Positions 12,132 through 24,300 of a DNA stretch of 64,000 bases are shown here, in pieces. Source of the DNA: Terebella lapidaria (lineage: Eukaryota > Annelida > Polychaeta > Terebellida > Terebellidae). The translations under genes were made by a program, and so were the position numbers. The DNA is taken from NCBI GenBank assembly GCA_949152475.1, contig OX424562.1, positions 3,596,001 to 3,660,000 on the forward strand. Reading direction: 5' to 3'. Numbering within the stretch: position 1 is the stretch's first letter; every line of letters begins with the position of its first letter. The notes beneath the pieces are model-generated. The model had not been told where the DNA came from, ran no database searches, and was given only the letters and a program-made list of their open reading frames with translations.

Positions 12132-12732
12132 TCGTTTATTGCGGTCTGCTCCAGCAGAGCGTATCACTTGTACTGGCCAATCACAGAGCGTGATTCTTAC
12201 ATGAGGTATAATGTAACGCCATATAAGCTCTCGTGGGATAACAAGACGGGAAAACCAAACCCTCCCATGAGTTGTTGTGACCTTCGTGTACTGATGGAAA
12301 TAAATAGTAAATGAAACTGCCGGACGTGGGCCTACATTGCAACAAAAGCAATTGTATCAAGGTGCTGGGTCTTGACGGACTTGCGGCAATTGATTTTTCA
12401 TGCAATATTTATGTATAAAGAAGGCTGTGAGGGTTGTAGACAAAACTATGTACTGTCAAACTTGGAAAGTTTATCTTATCCTGATGTTGGAATTTATGGC
12501 CAGTGCTCCACATGGTGCGAGTGTTGATTTGACATGGATGTCTGCTTCTGAAATCTCGAGGAAAGTCTTCACAATCCAGGGGTTGACAAGATCCTGAAAA
12601 GTTGCTGAAATGTTTGTTAACAGATGTAATTCCCCTTGAAACACAGCAATAGAACCAGGATCTGGAGGGGTACGCCATACTAGTAGTTCACGGTGGAGTA
12701 GAGTTGGAGGTGCAGTGGAACGTTCGGTAGAG
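12132..12732. other. no confident gene
   Basis: On the minus strand at about 12485-12597 a frame reads DLVNPWIVKTFLEISEAD and onward behind an acceptor-like TTTTCAG, but no donor or partner exon was found, so it is not called. Confidence 0.3.
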
Positions 12733-12888
12733 TGGTATCCATAGTGCCATGATGACGATACCTGGCGGACATTGTGGTATCCATGGTTACATGATGATGA
12801 TACCTGTCAGACAACGGTATCCATGGTGACATGATGATGATACCTGTCGGGACAAGGTGGTTTCCATGGTGACATGATGATGATACCA
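12733..12888. repeat. 42-43-bp minisatellite, 3.7 units
   Basis: Four copies of GGTATCCATGGTGACATGA followed by TGATGATACCTGTC, the first the most diverged. Confidence 0.85.
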
Positions 12889-13277
12889 GTACATGGTCGT
12901 TCACATGGTAGGCCTACTCCTACTCTATGTCAGCTTTCGTCATTTTGGTTGTGATTTGGACGTGATTTTAATATGATTTGGTTTGCACGCTTGGTGATTT
13001 ACAGACTGTGAGTTGTGGCGAGCAGAGCTGGTCCTCGTATTATTAGCTTTTATTGAGTAGCGCCATATTTGACGATCCACTTTTCAGAGAAAAACTTTTC
13101 CTTCCTGTTTTTAATTGACATGTACATGTCCGACTTGGTAGTATCAATTGTTACAGGCTGATATATATCACAGTTTGTGTTGTTTGTTGCATGATGTGTG
13201 TAGCCATACATATGACTATTCATTTGGTACCGTCATCCCTTCGGGTCCGCCGCTCTTGACATGCTCAGGCAAAAAAA
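12889..13277. other. no recognisable feature
   Basis: Unique spacer sequence; nothing supportable. Confidence 0.4.
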
Positions 13278-14037
13278 AATTCACCTAAGATGAGGAGGGT
13301 TAGGTGGATGAAAGATATTTTTGAGGCTGGCCCTACTTGTCTGATGCAGTGACACGATCAAATTCGATTAGGGACAAACCATTCAACACATTTTTATTTC
13401 TGAAAGCTGGATTACATCTTTCACAATTCAAAGTTTAAGATTTAAAACTTTTCAGTTGAAGCCCCCAATTTCGTGTACATGTATGTAAAGCTTCACGAAT
13501 ACACCATGGATTCCACTCGCTACGTGAGATTACTAATAAATATAAAACAACACCAAAAATTCACCTAAGATGAGGAGGGTTAGGTGGATCAAAGATATTT
13601 TTGAGGCTGGCCCTACTTGTCTGATGCAGTGACACGTTTAAGATTTAAAACTTTTCAGTTGAAGCCCCCAATTTCGTGTACATGTATGTAAAGCTTCACG
13701 AATACACCATGGATTCCACTCGCTACGTGAGATTACTAATAAATATAAAACAACACCAAAAATTCACCTAAGATGAGGAGGGTTGGGTGGATCAAAGATA
13801 TTTTTGAGGCTGGCCCTACTTGTCTGATGCAGTGACACGATCAAATTCGATTAGGGACAAACCATTCAACACATTTTTATTTCTGAAAGCTGGATTACAT
13901 CTTTCACAATTCAAAGTTTAAGATTTAAAACTTTTCAGTTGAAGCCCCCAATTTCGTGTACATGTATGTAAAGCTTCACGAATACACCATGGATTCCACT
14001 CGCTACGTGAGATTACTAATAAATATAAAACAACACC
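13278..14037. repeat. 280-bp direct triplication, middle copy deleted by 77 bp
   Basis: Copies start at 13278, 13558 and 13761 with AATTCACCTAAGATGAGG and end with AATATAAAACAACACC. Copies 1 and 3 are almost identical; copy 2 lacks 77 bp between CAGTGACACG and TTTAAGATTT. The near identity means the duplication is recent. It lies just beyond the 3' end of the lyase gene, and each full copy carries TTTATT, a minus-strand AATAAA. Confidence 0.95.
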
Positions 14038-14473
14038 AGTTGATAATGCATCAACAACATTGATATATTTCAAGTGTGACAGCTGTATATTATATACGCA
14101 CACGAAGTTGTATTCTGCTGACGAATTAATGTGGCGGGAAAACAAAAGGTGATTATTATCTGTATGTACAATCTGGGATTAATCAAAGTCTGATTGAGAT
14201 CGATTGTGGATCATGGAATCATACTCGTGCATGAGAAACAACTATCACAGACATTTGTGTAAATACACGTACACACAACACAACAACATCCCGGACCCCG
14301 GACCCCTTCCCATCAACCCATGTCCCCCGGCCGGCCGTCCAATAATTAGAGTCTACGCTATTTACGACTTATACAATTCAAGACAAAATTCCGTCCCTTC
14401 TGACGATGTGATATGAACGATGAGGTACTATACAGCTAGCTATGTACAAGCGTGACTGATGCGGTGACTGGAG
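14038..14473. other. 3' flank of the lyase gene
   Basis: Probably the start of the 3' UTR of the minus-strand gene. No AATAAA complement was seen between 14050 and 14473; the nearest is at about 13878, inside the triplicated repeat. Confidence 0.4.
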
Positions 14474-17400
14474 CTAGGGTCGCCCGTCGACTGGGCTCTG
14501 TGCCGCCGCCTCGTCCTCGGTCTCAGAGGTCTCCATCTCCTGTCCTGTGCCCTGGGTGAACTTCCAGACCGGCCCGCCAGCCAGCTCTGCCACGTACAGC
14601 TGCTTGCCATCCTCCGTCACTGCTAAGTCGTGGGGCACGCGGAACTCCTGAAACAGTCACGTAACAAAGACGTGACACGGTGCATCCAATAGGTGAGACA
14701 CAAGACTCAACCCTGGCCGCGCTCAAACTCACCTGGTCGGGGGGACCCCACATCGCCACGAGATCGGCATTGCTATCCTGTTCGTACATGTCAATGGAGA
14801 ATCCGGCCCCGGGAAGCCCATCCGTCGGCGCCGTCACCGCGTACAGCAGCCCGTCTGTGGGAGATAACACACGTGGTATCACGTCTCATGTGTTCATTAC
14901 AGAGAGAAGACGAGAGAAAGAGTTCATGGATATATGTGCAGACCTACCCTTGGGGCTATAGTCGATTGCGTAAACACGACCCATCAACTGGTTGTCCAGG
15001 TAGACGCGGTCGAGTTCCCCCAAGACAGATTCGTCCTCCAGTCCGGCCCGGTAACACATCACCCTGCACATGCACACGGCCAAAAACAAATCCATCAGAC
15101 CAGTGTCTCCAGTCATTCAAAAACTAATTCACATGAGTTCCTCGACACGTCCGTAATGTAATGTTAGCCTCTGACCTGTCGTCCTCTCTGTCGGCGACAC
15201 AGATCAAGTCCAGGTCCTCGGCCAGCGCCAGGCTGTGAGGCACCCAGAGGTCTCCCTCGGCCAGAACACCTGCCAGCGAGCCGTCCGCGTGGTACTTCAA
15301 CACCCGGCTGTTACAGTACCTGTCAACCACAACACACATGCACCTTGCACTGGGGTTACGCACCAAGGGTTACGAACTGTATCACAGGAACTGGTAAGAC
15401 CTACCCGTCAGCCACAAAGAATTCTCCATTGGTTGCCACGGCCACGTCTGTGGGTTTACAGAACCTATCAGTGTCCTTGTTGCTGGAGGCCGGCTCGAAG
15501 GCTTTACCCAGGGTCAGCAGTGGCTCAGTCTTGTTGTCACCGAACTTGAACACCTGTGTGGTGGTGATCAGGAATATGTTTAGAATCACCTAGGCATGCC
15601 TCATCAAAAAGTAGTCATATAGCATGCTTGACATCACGTCTTAAATACCTCGCATCGGTATACTATAACCATGCTGGCGACTTCCCATTTTTTTTAATTT
15701 ATCAATATCACGTATTACATTTCATTTCCTTTAGCTTAGCTTAGCGTTTTTATGTTTTCTTCCATTTTATTGGCTTTTCCTTTCATGAATAGCATTAGTT
15801 TTATATATACGTGTAGCCCAAGGGAATATGCCTAAAAGAGAAAATGAACCAGAAACTAACAAGATCTATACTTTTTTATAGAGATATTGCATGTTTTTCA
15901 AGGGGCGACGATGGAAAATAAGCCTATATACTATGACTGTTTCATTTCTGAAGTTGGTTTCATCAACGGGGTCGGGTTTTACTGAAACCGACACCAAGCT
16001 GAGAAATTCTCTGCCAATTTTGCAGACACATACATGTTCAAGAAGTGCATACAGTCAAATTCGTTCAGATTCATTCCAGGTTTAGGATCTATACCCTACA
16101 TATAATAACGATATCACATTATAAAGTGTTGATGATACATGTTGAATGTAAATGATATACCAACATGATCAATTTGTAGTTTCAAAAGTCACTGACAAAA
16201 TATTCATGAAAAACAACCCATGCCGTTACCGTTCGATACCGTTCAAAATATGGAGGAAAGTGTTCTCCACTTATGTCTGGCCTGCGACAGCTGATTATTC
16301 CAAGCAGACCAATACGTATTGAGGAGAGGGTGCCAAATTGTATATATGACTGTATATGTCCAAGTAACCAAATGACTCCCAACACAACAAAAAGTCAAAA
16401 CCGCCACCATTTACATATACGTGTAGGAAAGTAAACTATCAAAATACGCTAGCGGCTTACTGCTCAAAACTTCGCGACTCTGATCAACAAGTATCTGGAA
16501 TAGTTGTTGCAATAAGCACATTCAATCTATCATTTCAGAGTGATTACATATTCACAATCATAGTTTTATCATAAATCATATATTATGCTACTTGACTGCT
16601 TTAGGATAGATTTGTGGGGTATCTGGACATGTGTCCACATAGCCCCCTGGTACAGGTATACATGTGTATAAGCCCTGGTACAGGACATGACTACATCTAA
16701 CCTGGTGTAGCGCCACGTCCGTCACCCACACGCTCCCGTCATGGGCGATCTCCAGTCCGTGTGGCAAGTAAAACCTGAAATTATAAACAGTCTTCCAAAC
16801 TTCATATATACCTGGTTCAACTCAGTCCCTGATGTTGTTCAATCTTGCGTCACGATAAACCCAGATAGCTCAATTTGAGCTTCAGTTACCTATAGACTGT
16901 CACTGAGGGGTGTCTTCAGTGTTCTGTGGTGATACCGATACTATTGCTTTCTGTTTTGTTGGAACCATCCGATGGGTGTTATACTGCTGTTAAATGTACC
17001 TGTTTAATGCACCCGTCACTAAGGGGCTATAATTACCATAATTACCTGTTTTTGCCCCAGCCCCCAGAGGGTTTCCCACTTTTGCTGTCGAGTGTAACGA
17101 TTGTGTCCTGTGCTATGGGCTCCTGAGGCCCCGTGTATACATTATCTTCGCCAAACGTCCTGTAAAACGGGGCAAATCACCAAAGAGAGTCGACAGAACT
17201 TGTATCGGCATAGTCTTTCACGGTCAGAGAATTTGTTTTTTTCGGGGCAGTATACTCACTCTCTGGTCCAGTGGCGGTCGCCGCGGTGGAAGACGACTAC
17301 CCCACCCAGTCCGTCCGCCGCCACCCCGCCGATCTGTCCCAGAGACACGGAGCTCTGGGGCCAGTCAGGGTCCGGCGTCCAGTCCCCGTCAAACGCCTCG

Positions 17401-18200
17401 CCACCCGCCTGGTCAAAAACAGTGCATGACATCAAATTGTCAAACACATTACCTGGCATATAACTATCAAACATACATGTACAGTACATGACATCAAATT
17501 GTCATACACATTACATGACATATAACTATCAAACATACATGTACAGTACATGACATCAAATTGTCATACACATTACATGACATATAACTATCAAACATAC
17601 ATGTACAGTACATGCCATCAAATTGTCAAACACATGACATATAACTATCAAACATACATGTGCAGTACATGACATCTAATTGTCACATGACATCAAGCTA
17701 TCAAACATACAGTCAGGTGCAGTACATGACATCAAATTGCCAAACGTATTTAGATGTCTGAATCACACATTTCCATATATCTGCATTGTACTGTACACGC
17801 AATGAATATTAACGTGACACGGTGGAGCACAGAGTACGCCTAGCATGTACAGTCGTAATTGCGCTAATGGACTATATGCGACCTGTGTCTTCTCAAACTT
17901 ATTTTTACCCACTAAACACTTTTGTTGAGACGGATCCGCCTATGTCAGTACCAGCACGAATGGAGCCTATGGACATTACGATAAGCAATGTAGCCTATTA
18001 TTGTGCGACATAGCTATGGAGACATATGATGGCTGTGTGATACATGTATGTACTCAGCTCACCTGAGAGTTCTGGAGCCACTGTTGGAAGGAGTTCATGA
18101 AGTCCCTGGTGTCGGCCTGGACTCGGTCCGGGGCCGGCAGCTGCTCGGATACGGTCAGGACGCCCAGGAGCATCAGGGCAGAGAGGCTGCGGGCCCACAT
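14474..18200 (-). CDS. PAL: peptidyl-alpha-hydroxyglycine alpha-amidating lyase, secreted, 392 aa
   Basis: Cleaves peptidyl-alpha-hydroxyglycine to the alpha-amidated peptide and glyoxylate, the second step of neuropeptide amidation, in the secretory pathway. Nine coding exons (minus strand): 18063-18200, 17260-17408, 17046-17159, 16702-16774, 15405-15553, 15176-15319, 14948-15063, 14733-14854, 14474-14647; all introns are GT-AG and phases agree. Residues 1-20, MWARSLSALMLLGVLTV and on, form a signal peptide, which supports this start. The three zinc-ligand histidines are present as PHGL (H139), PHSL (H236) and PHDL (H341). Catalytic Tyr is Y209 in GYCNSR; the active-site arginines are R88 (FHRG) and R252 (VADRE). 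Cysteine pairs C190/C210 and C248/C259 match the family's two disulfides. No PHM domain precedes it and no membrane segment follows, so it is a monofunctional soluble enzyme. The C-terminal 25 residues are acidic and unique. Confidence 0.96.
17410..17745. repeat. 62-bp minisatellite in lyase intron 1
   Basis: About 5.5 units containing ACATGACATCAAATTGTCA and ATAACTATCAAACATACATG. The array starts two bases from the exon 2 acceptor, so the 3' end of intron 1 is itself repeat unit sequence. Confidence 0.9.
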
Positions 18201-21155
18201 CCCGACGGTCTGATCCGTGACTACCTCACCCCTCCGATATCCCAGCCTTGTGTCTCGGAGCCTCCGATGACAGGTATTGAAGACTATGTACTCTACCAGG
18301 AGTCAGAATGTGGGCGATCCAGGGAGATTGGTGACACAAACAGTGTGTATCTGGTCTCCTTATGTCAGCTTACATGTACAGTCTGTTGTTGTTCCGAGTC
18401 TGGCCTCGTCTATTGACGTTCTCTTTCTCATTCGTCACTCAGCATAATATATTCAGGGGTGCGGGCTCGAGGAGACAGAGCTTCACCCGGCTCAGGGCCG
18501 TCGTCATGGCAATCGAGTGGGAGGCGGTGTGAACTGTAGAGGCACCGTGTGACGTCAGAGATCACAGCTTACCTCCACTGGTGACAATGAGCTAGGGTGC
18601 TGCCACCAACCCCCCCCCCCCCCCCTCGTCCAATTCTCCACACGCGCGTTATGCGCTGCTGGCTATAGCTATAGCAATGTGCAATACAAGCCAACATATA
18701 CGGCAGAATTGGGTATTCCACGATACTCCTTGGTTAGCTCCGAACGTACGATTACACGAACCAAAGACTGTGATTTTGAAATTATCTGGAATGGACAATT
18801 GGAAAAATTAGGCAAAAATTAGCCCTATACACACATATAATTGAGTCGAATGTTGTTATGTGAAGATGACTTTGACTTGACCGATGATTCAAATTTTTAA
18901 TTTCATTAATTCTATTCTTTATGATGATATGGTTAAAATGATATTACAATTTATGCATGGTGTTTTAGGCCCACTTCAAAATAATAACCAATGTATAGGC
19001 ATGCTTGAGTATAGGGCTGATACATATACATATTTGGAATACCACTATGTATTTATTATTCCTGTCTTGTGGTGTTTGGATGAAATACATGTATGCATTA
19101 CCATCCGCATAGGCCTATTCAAAACCTAAATTAATTCACGGGAAACTGAAGTTTAGTTTACGGTAGCATGAATTATTTGAATTATATGATCATGATGATA
19201 TAAGCCAGACAGTGGCCCGGGGGAGCGAAACTGATCCCTTCACTCTAACATTAGGTAATAGGTTAGAAAAAAATTGTATACACGCCTATAACCTAGGCCT
19301 ACTTATAGGCTATCACTACACGGTATTTAGACTTCTACATGTGAATGCCTCGATAACTAAATTTGATCCTATAGCTTAGCCAGTGCATGGGTGCTATGGT
19401 CATATCAACGGTATGTAGATATATAATGCCTAGAATTATACGGTATCATACTTCACAGGAATTTGTCTCAGGACACCGAATGTCATATGTCTCGAGACAA
19501 AAGCCTGAGCAATATATTTGAGTGGGTATGGTAGGTAGGCTGATGCAATTGCATGGTAGTAGCGCCACGGAATCTTCCGGTCGTACTTACCGTACTGATG
19601 CGCATGTGACATCTCTTCGAAATGTTTTTTTTTGTTTTCAGTAATGATATTTGGCCACACGTAAAACAGCATGAAAACAAATTATTACACAGGCTGGCAA
19701 TGCCATCTAGTAGTAGTAAAATGACTGATTTCCATTCCCCCAGACTACATTAAAAACATCTTTTGACTTTTTGATTATTCAGTGATTTCCGAGGGCGGAT
19801 GGGGGGGGGACTAAACCCATATCAATCTTACATGTATAATATAATTTTGCGTGACCGAGTAACCGAGTATCAGAATTGAGATGTATGTAGGCTACCTCAA
19901 GAAAGAAGAGATGCTACTCTATCTGGTGGTATAGAATTCAAATTTCTATCATGACTAGGGGTGAAACTATGCTATCACTGATTTATTGTTTCTGAGAAAA
20001 TGGTGTCAAAAGATGGATGTCAATTTCCCGCCACGAAATTTATATCTTAGTAATATTTTGACTACAAGTTCTCCTTATCACCAATCATAATTTTTAAAAA
20101 CTTATAATAATATTGTTATCACACGAAAGAGCAGGACATTTACCATTCAGCTCTGCAACAATCATATTTGTTTGTATAAAATTATTTCTCTTGACACACA
20201 GGAAGTATGATGTAAATATACATTTTCGATAATATCGCCAATCAATGTAATCTTATGATTACAATTTGAAATATCAACTGAAATTTAAGAAATTTATGTG
20301 TAAAATCCAATAACTTAATGTTCATTCCAAAGTAGACCCTTCTCCCAACAAAATAATAACATAAAAATTATAGATCTATTTGCCAAAATGATTAATTTTA
20401 GGTGTTTGCCCCAGTACTATAAAATCAATATTTTATGTCTGAATTTGTCATGCTGGATCAAATTGTAAACGACATTAAACATTTTAACCGCCCCGGAGAG
20501 GGGTGGGGCTAGGCCTATCTCCCCGACAGGCTGTTAATTGAACTTCACAAAACTGTGCTATTTGAAAATATAATTTTAGGTTTTGCAGATATCTCTTTCT
20601 ATATACATATGTAGCCTATTAACATTTGAATAAACAATGCATGAAGTCAGAAACCCATATTACAGTTTCTGATAAAATCAAATGACGTCCGGCAACAAAA
20701 ACATGCATACAGGCCTATCCAAGGTGTAGACTATAATATTTTATAAATGTATATTATGAAGTAATAGCTTGAATTCAACATTGAACATTTCATATTTTTG
20801 AAAACATATTAACAGTGTAAGTCCTATTTACAATCAATCCGTCACATTCACAACGTCCGAATTACAACATTAAATATCAGTTTGAACAGGTACGCGCTCA
20901 GCACTAACGACGTTCCGCGTTTTACCAAAACTTCCGATGTTGACAAAAATGGACTGTACCAGAAAAATGTCAACAACGGATTAGCCAGATTTTTTTATGC
21001 AGATTGTGCGTTGTTAAGTTTATGTCAGTTGTTCGTGTCCATGTAAGTTTTCAATGTAGGCAGTATATATGTGTTTAGCATTCTTTGGATGATTGATTTG
21101 AATATATTTGTCTGTCTAGATCCAATCTGCCTAGGCTAGGCTAAGCTGCTAAGTA
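18201..21155. other. upstream flank of lyase gene and AT-rich spacer
   Basis: 18201-18600 is GC-richer and probably holds the promoter and 5' UTR of the lyase gene, though no specific element was identified. A C-run lies at 18609-18626. 18650-20880 is AT-rich with no supportable gene, RNA or repeat. Confidence 0.4.
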
Positions 21156-21386
21156 CGAGCCATCCGTCATGTCCGTCCTAAATTCGCCGCATCCCAAAAT
21201 TCGCCAACTCAATATTATTATCAGAGCTCAGAAACTTGTTTTATGGAAAACAAACTGCTGGTACAAAGATTGAATATTAGAATCTCGATTGATGATAGAA
21301 TTGGTTGGTTTCATTTGCATTACAACGTCTGAAAACGCTGTTGGCGAATTTGGGAATGCGGCGAATTTAGGACAGATCATGGCTCG
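21156..21386. mobile_element. 231-bp MITE sharing ends with the 47.5-kb giant element
   Basis: TIRs of about 50 bp start CGAGCCAT and contain CCTAAATTCGCCGCAT and AAATTCGCCAAC. TA flanks at 21154-21155 and 21387-21388. The same terminal sequence opens the satellite element at 47546, so this is a minimal member of that family. Confidence 0.8.
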
Positions 21387-21390
21387 TAAA

Positions 21391-24300
21391 CAGGTAGAGG
21401 CTAGTCCCTGTTTGAGGTGTTTCACCTCGTCTAAGGGGTGTCACCTCGATCGAGGTGAAAGTAGTCTCCGATTAGTGTGAGTGATGCAGAATTGTCAGAC
21501 TAGCATTGTAAATGACTAATTAATGAATATTCATGAGTAAAGTGCCTTGTTGTTCTTTTAGTAATCACAGGGGGCACTGTTGGCTACAATATATTCGCTA
21601 GGTGGCTGCACATATCAGATTTCGTTGATTTCTTCCAACTAAAAAACGGCGTCCTGCTTGATATAGTTAGAAAAAATGATGTTCAACTGCCCACGCAAAT
21701 GCTATCTCATCGAATGCGATCATGATGAATGTTTTAGATGGAAGTACAATGTTTAAACTGAAACTTTGTCAATCGATTTCCATATCTGTCGATCGATTCT
21801 TTCACAAATCAAATTTTAAGACAGGGCCTAGTGAAAATGCATTGAGCTGTCACCTCAATCGAGGTGCTTCACCTCGATCGAGGGGAAGAAATACACCACA
21901 CAAAAAAGGCAAATAATTAGTATCCTACAAAAATATCTGATCTTGAAAAAAGAGTAAGGAGCATAACACCAATTCCCTTTGGGCTTGGGTCTGGAATAAT
22001 AATATATTTATAATAATGATTTAATAATAATGGATTTATTGCTTGCATGTTCAATTTAGTTGGCTGTTTACATGTACATGTATGTTGTCATTTATTTTTG
22101 ACCAACATTGTATTTTTTCACGCTTTATTTCTAAGATATGAATGCGAATACAATCTATTCAACACCCATATATGAAGTATTTCGTGACTAGATGTCAATA
22201 TCCAGTGTTATTTGGCTGTTTTTGTGACGATAATTACAAACTAGACGTCAAGGCCTGAAGATGCCTTGGGGCATTTCGTGTGAGTTCTATTCCTAGCTAA
22301 CATATACCTAAGAGACCGTGTCTAGAACCATGATGACTCTGAAACTGTCCGTGGTCAAAGTTTAAGTGACATACCCCACCCTAAGGCATCTTTGCGTTTC
22401 GCTCTACGACGCACCGTTTCCGAGATACGGCAAACAGGAAGTGCTGAGTCGGTGAAAAAAAATTCGACACCAGAAGTCGTCTCGACCCAAGATACCCTCT
22501 AGACTAGTTAGTCTAGTGCCAGGTGGCTGAAATTAAGCTCCGTTTCGCTGTACGACGCATCGTTTCCGACATACAACCAAACAGAAAGTGCCGAGTCGGT
22601 GAAAAAACAAATTTGACACCAGAAGACGTCTCAGCCCAAGATACTCCCTAGACTAGTTTGAATAGTGCCAGGAGGCCGAAATTGAGCTCCGTTTCGCTCT
22701 ACGACGCACCGTTTCCGAGATACGGCCGAACAGGAAGTGCCGAGTCGGCAAAAAAAATTGACACCAGGTGTCGTCTCGACCCAAAATACCCACTAGACTA
22801 GTTTCTCTAGTGCCAGAAGGCCGGAATTGAGCTCCGTTTCGCTCTACGACGCACCCTTTCCGAGATACGGCCCAACAGGAAGTGCCGAGTCGGCGAAAAT
22901 AAATTCGACACCAGGGGTCGTCTCGACCCAAAATACCCCCTAGACTTGTATGTCTAGTGCCAGAAGGCCGGAATTGAGCTCCGTTTCGCTCTACGACGCA
23001 CCGTTTCCGAGATACGGCCAAACAGGAAGTTCCGAGTCGGCGAAAAAAAAATTGACACCAGGTGTCGTCTCGACCCAAAATACCCACTAGACTAGTTTGT
23101 CTAGTGCCAGAAGGCCGGAATTGAGCTCCGTTTCGCTCTACGACGCACCGTCTCCGAGATACGGTCGAACAGGAAGTGCCGAGTCGGCGAAAATAAATTC
23201 GACACCAAGTGTCGTCTCGACCCATAATACCCACTAGACTAGTTTGTCTAGTGCCAGAAGTCCGGAATTGAGCTCCGTTTCGCTCTACGACGCACCGTTT
23301 CCGAGATACGGTCGAACAGGAAGTGCCGAGTCGGCGAAAATAAATTCGACACCAGGGGTTGTCTCGACCCATAATACCCACTAGACTAGTTTGTCTAGTG
23401 CCAGAAGTCCGGAATTGAGCTCCGTTTCGCTCTACGACGCACCGTTTCCGAGATACGGCCGAACAGGAAGTGCCGAGTCGGCAAAAAAAAATTCGACACC
23501 AGGGGTCGTTTCGACACAAGATACCCTCTAGACTAGTTTGTCTAGTGCCAGCAGGCCGAAATTGAGCTCCGTTTCGCTCTACGACGCACCGTCTCCGAGA
23601 TACGGTCGAACAGGAAGTGCCGAGTCGGCGAAAATAAATTCGACACCAAGTGTCGTCTCGACCCATAATACCCACTAGACTAGTTTGTCTAGTGCCAGAA
23701 GTCCGGAATTGAGCTACGTTTCGCTCTACGACGCACCGTTTCCGAGATACGGTCGAACAGGAAGTGCCGAGTCGGCGAAAATAAATTCGACACCAGGGGT
23801 CGTCTCGACCCATAATACCCACTAGACTAGTTTGTCTAGTGCCAGAAGTCCGGAATTGAGCTCCGTTTCGCTCTACGATGCACCGTTTCCGAGATACGGT
23901 CGAACAGGAAGTGCCGAGTCGGCGAAAATAAATTCGACACCAGGGGTCGTCTCGACCCGAAATACCCCCTAGACAAGTTGTCTAGTGCCAGGAGGCCGAA
24001 ATTGAGCTCCGTTTCGCTCTACGACGCACCGTTTCCGAGATACGGTCGAACAGGAAGTGACGAGTCGGCGAACATAAATTCGACACCAGGGGTCGTCTCG
24101 ACCCATAATACCCACTAGACTAGTTTGTCTAGTGCCAGAAGGCCGGAATTGAGCTCCGTTTCGCTCTACGACGCACCCTTTCCGAGATACGGCCAAACAG
24201 GAAGTTCCGAGTCGGCGAAAAAAAAATTGACACCAGGTGTCATCTCGACCCAAAATACCCACTAGACTAGTTTGTCTAGTGCCAGAAGGCCGGAATTGAG

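Noticed and set aside
12485-12597. Minus-strand exon-like stretch DLVNPWIVKTFLEISEAD
   Set aside because: Acceptor-like sequence precedes it, but there is no GT donor in a suitable place and no neighbouring exon.
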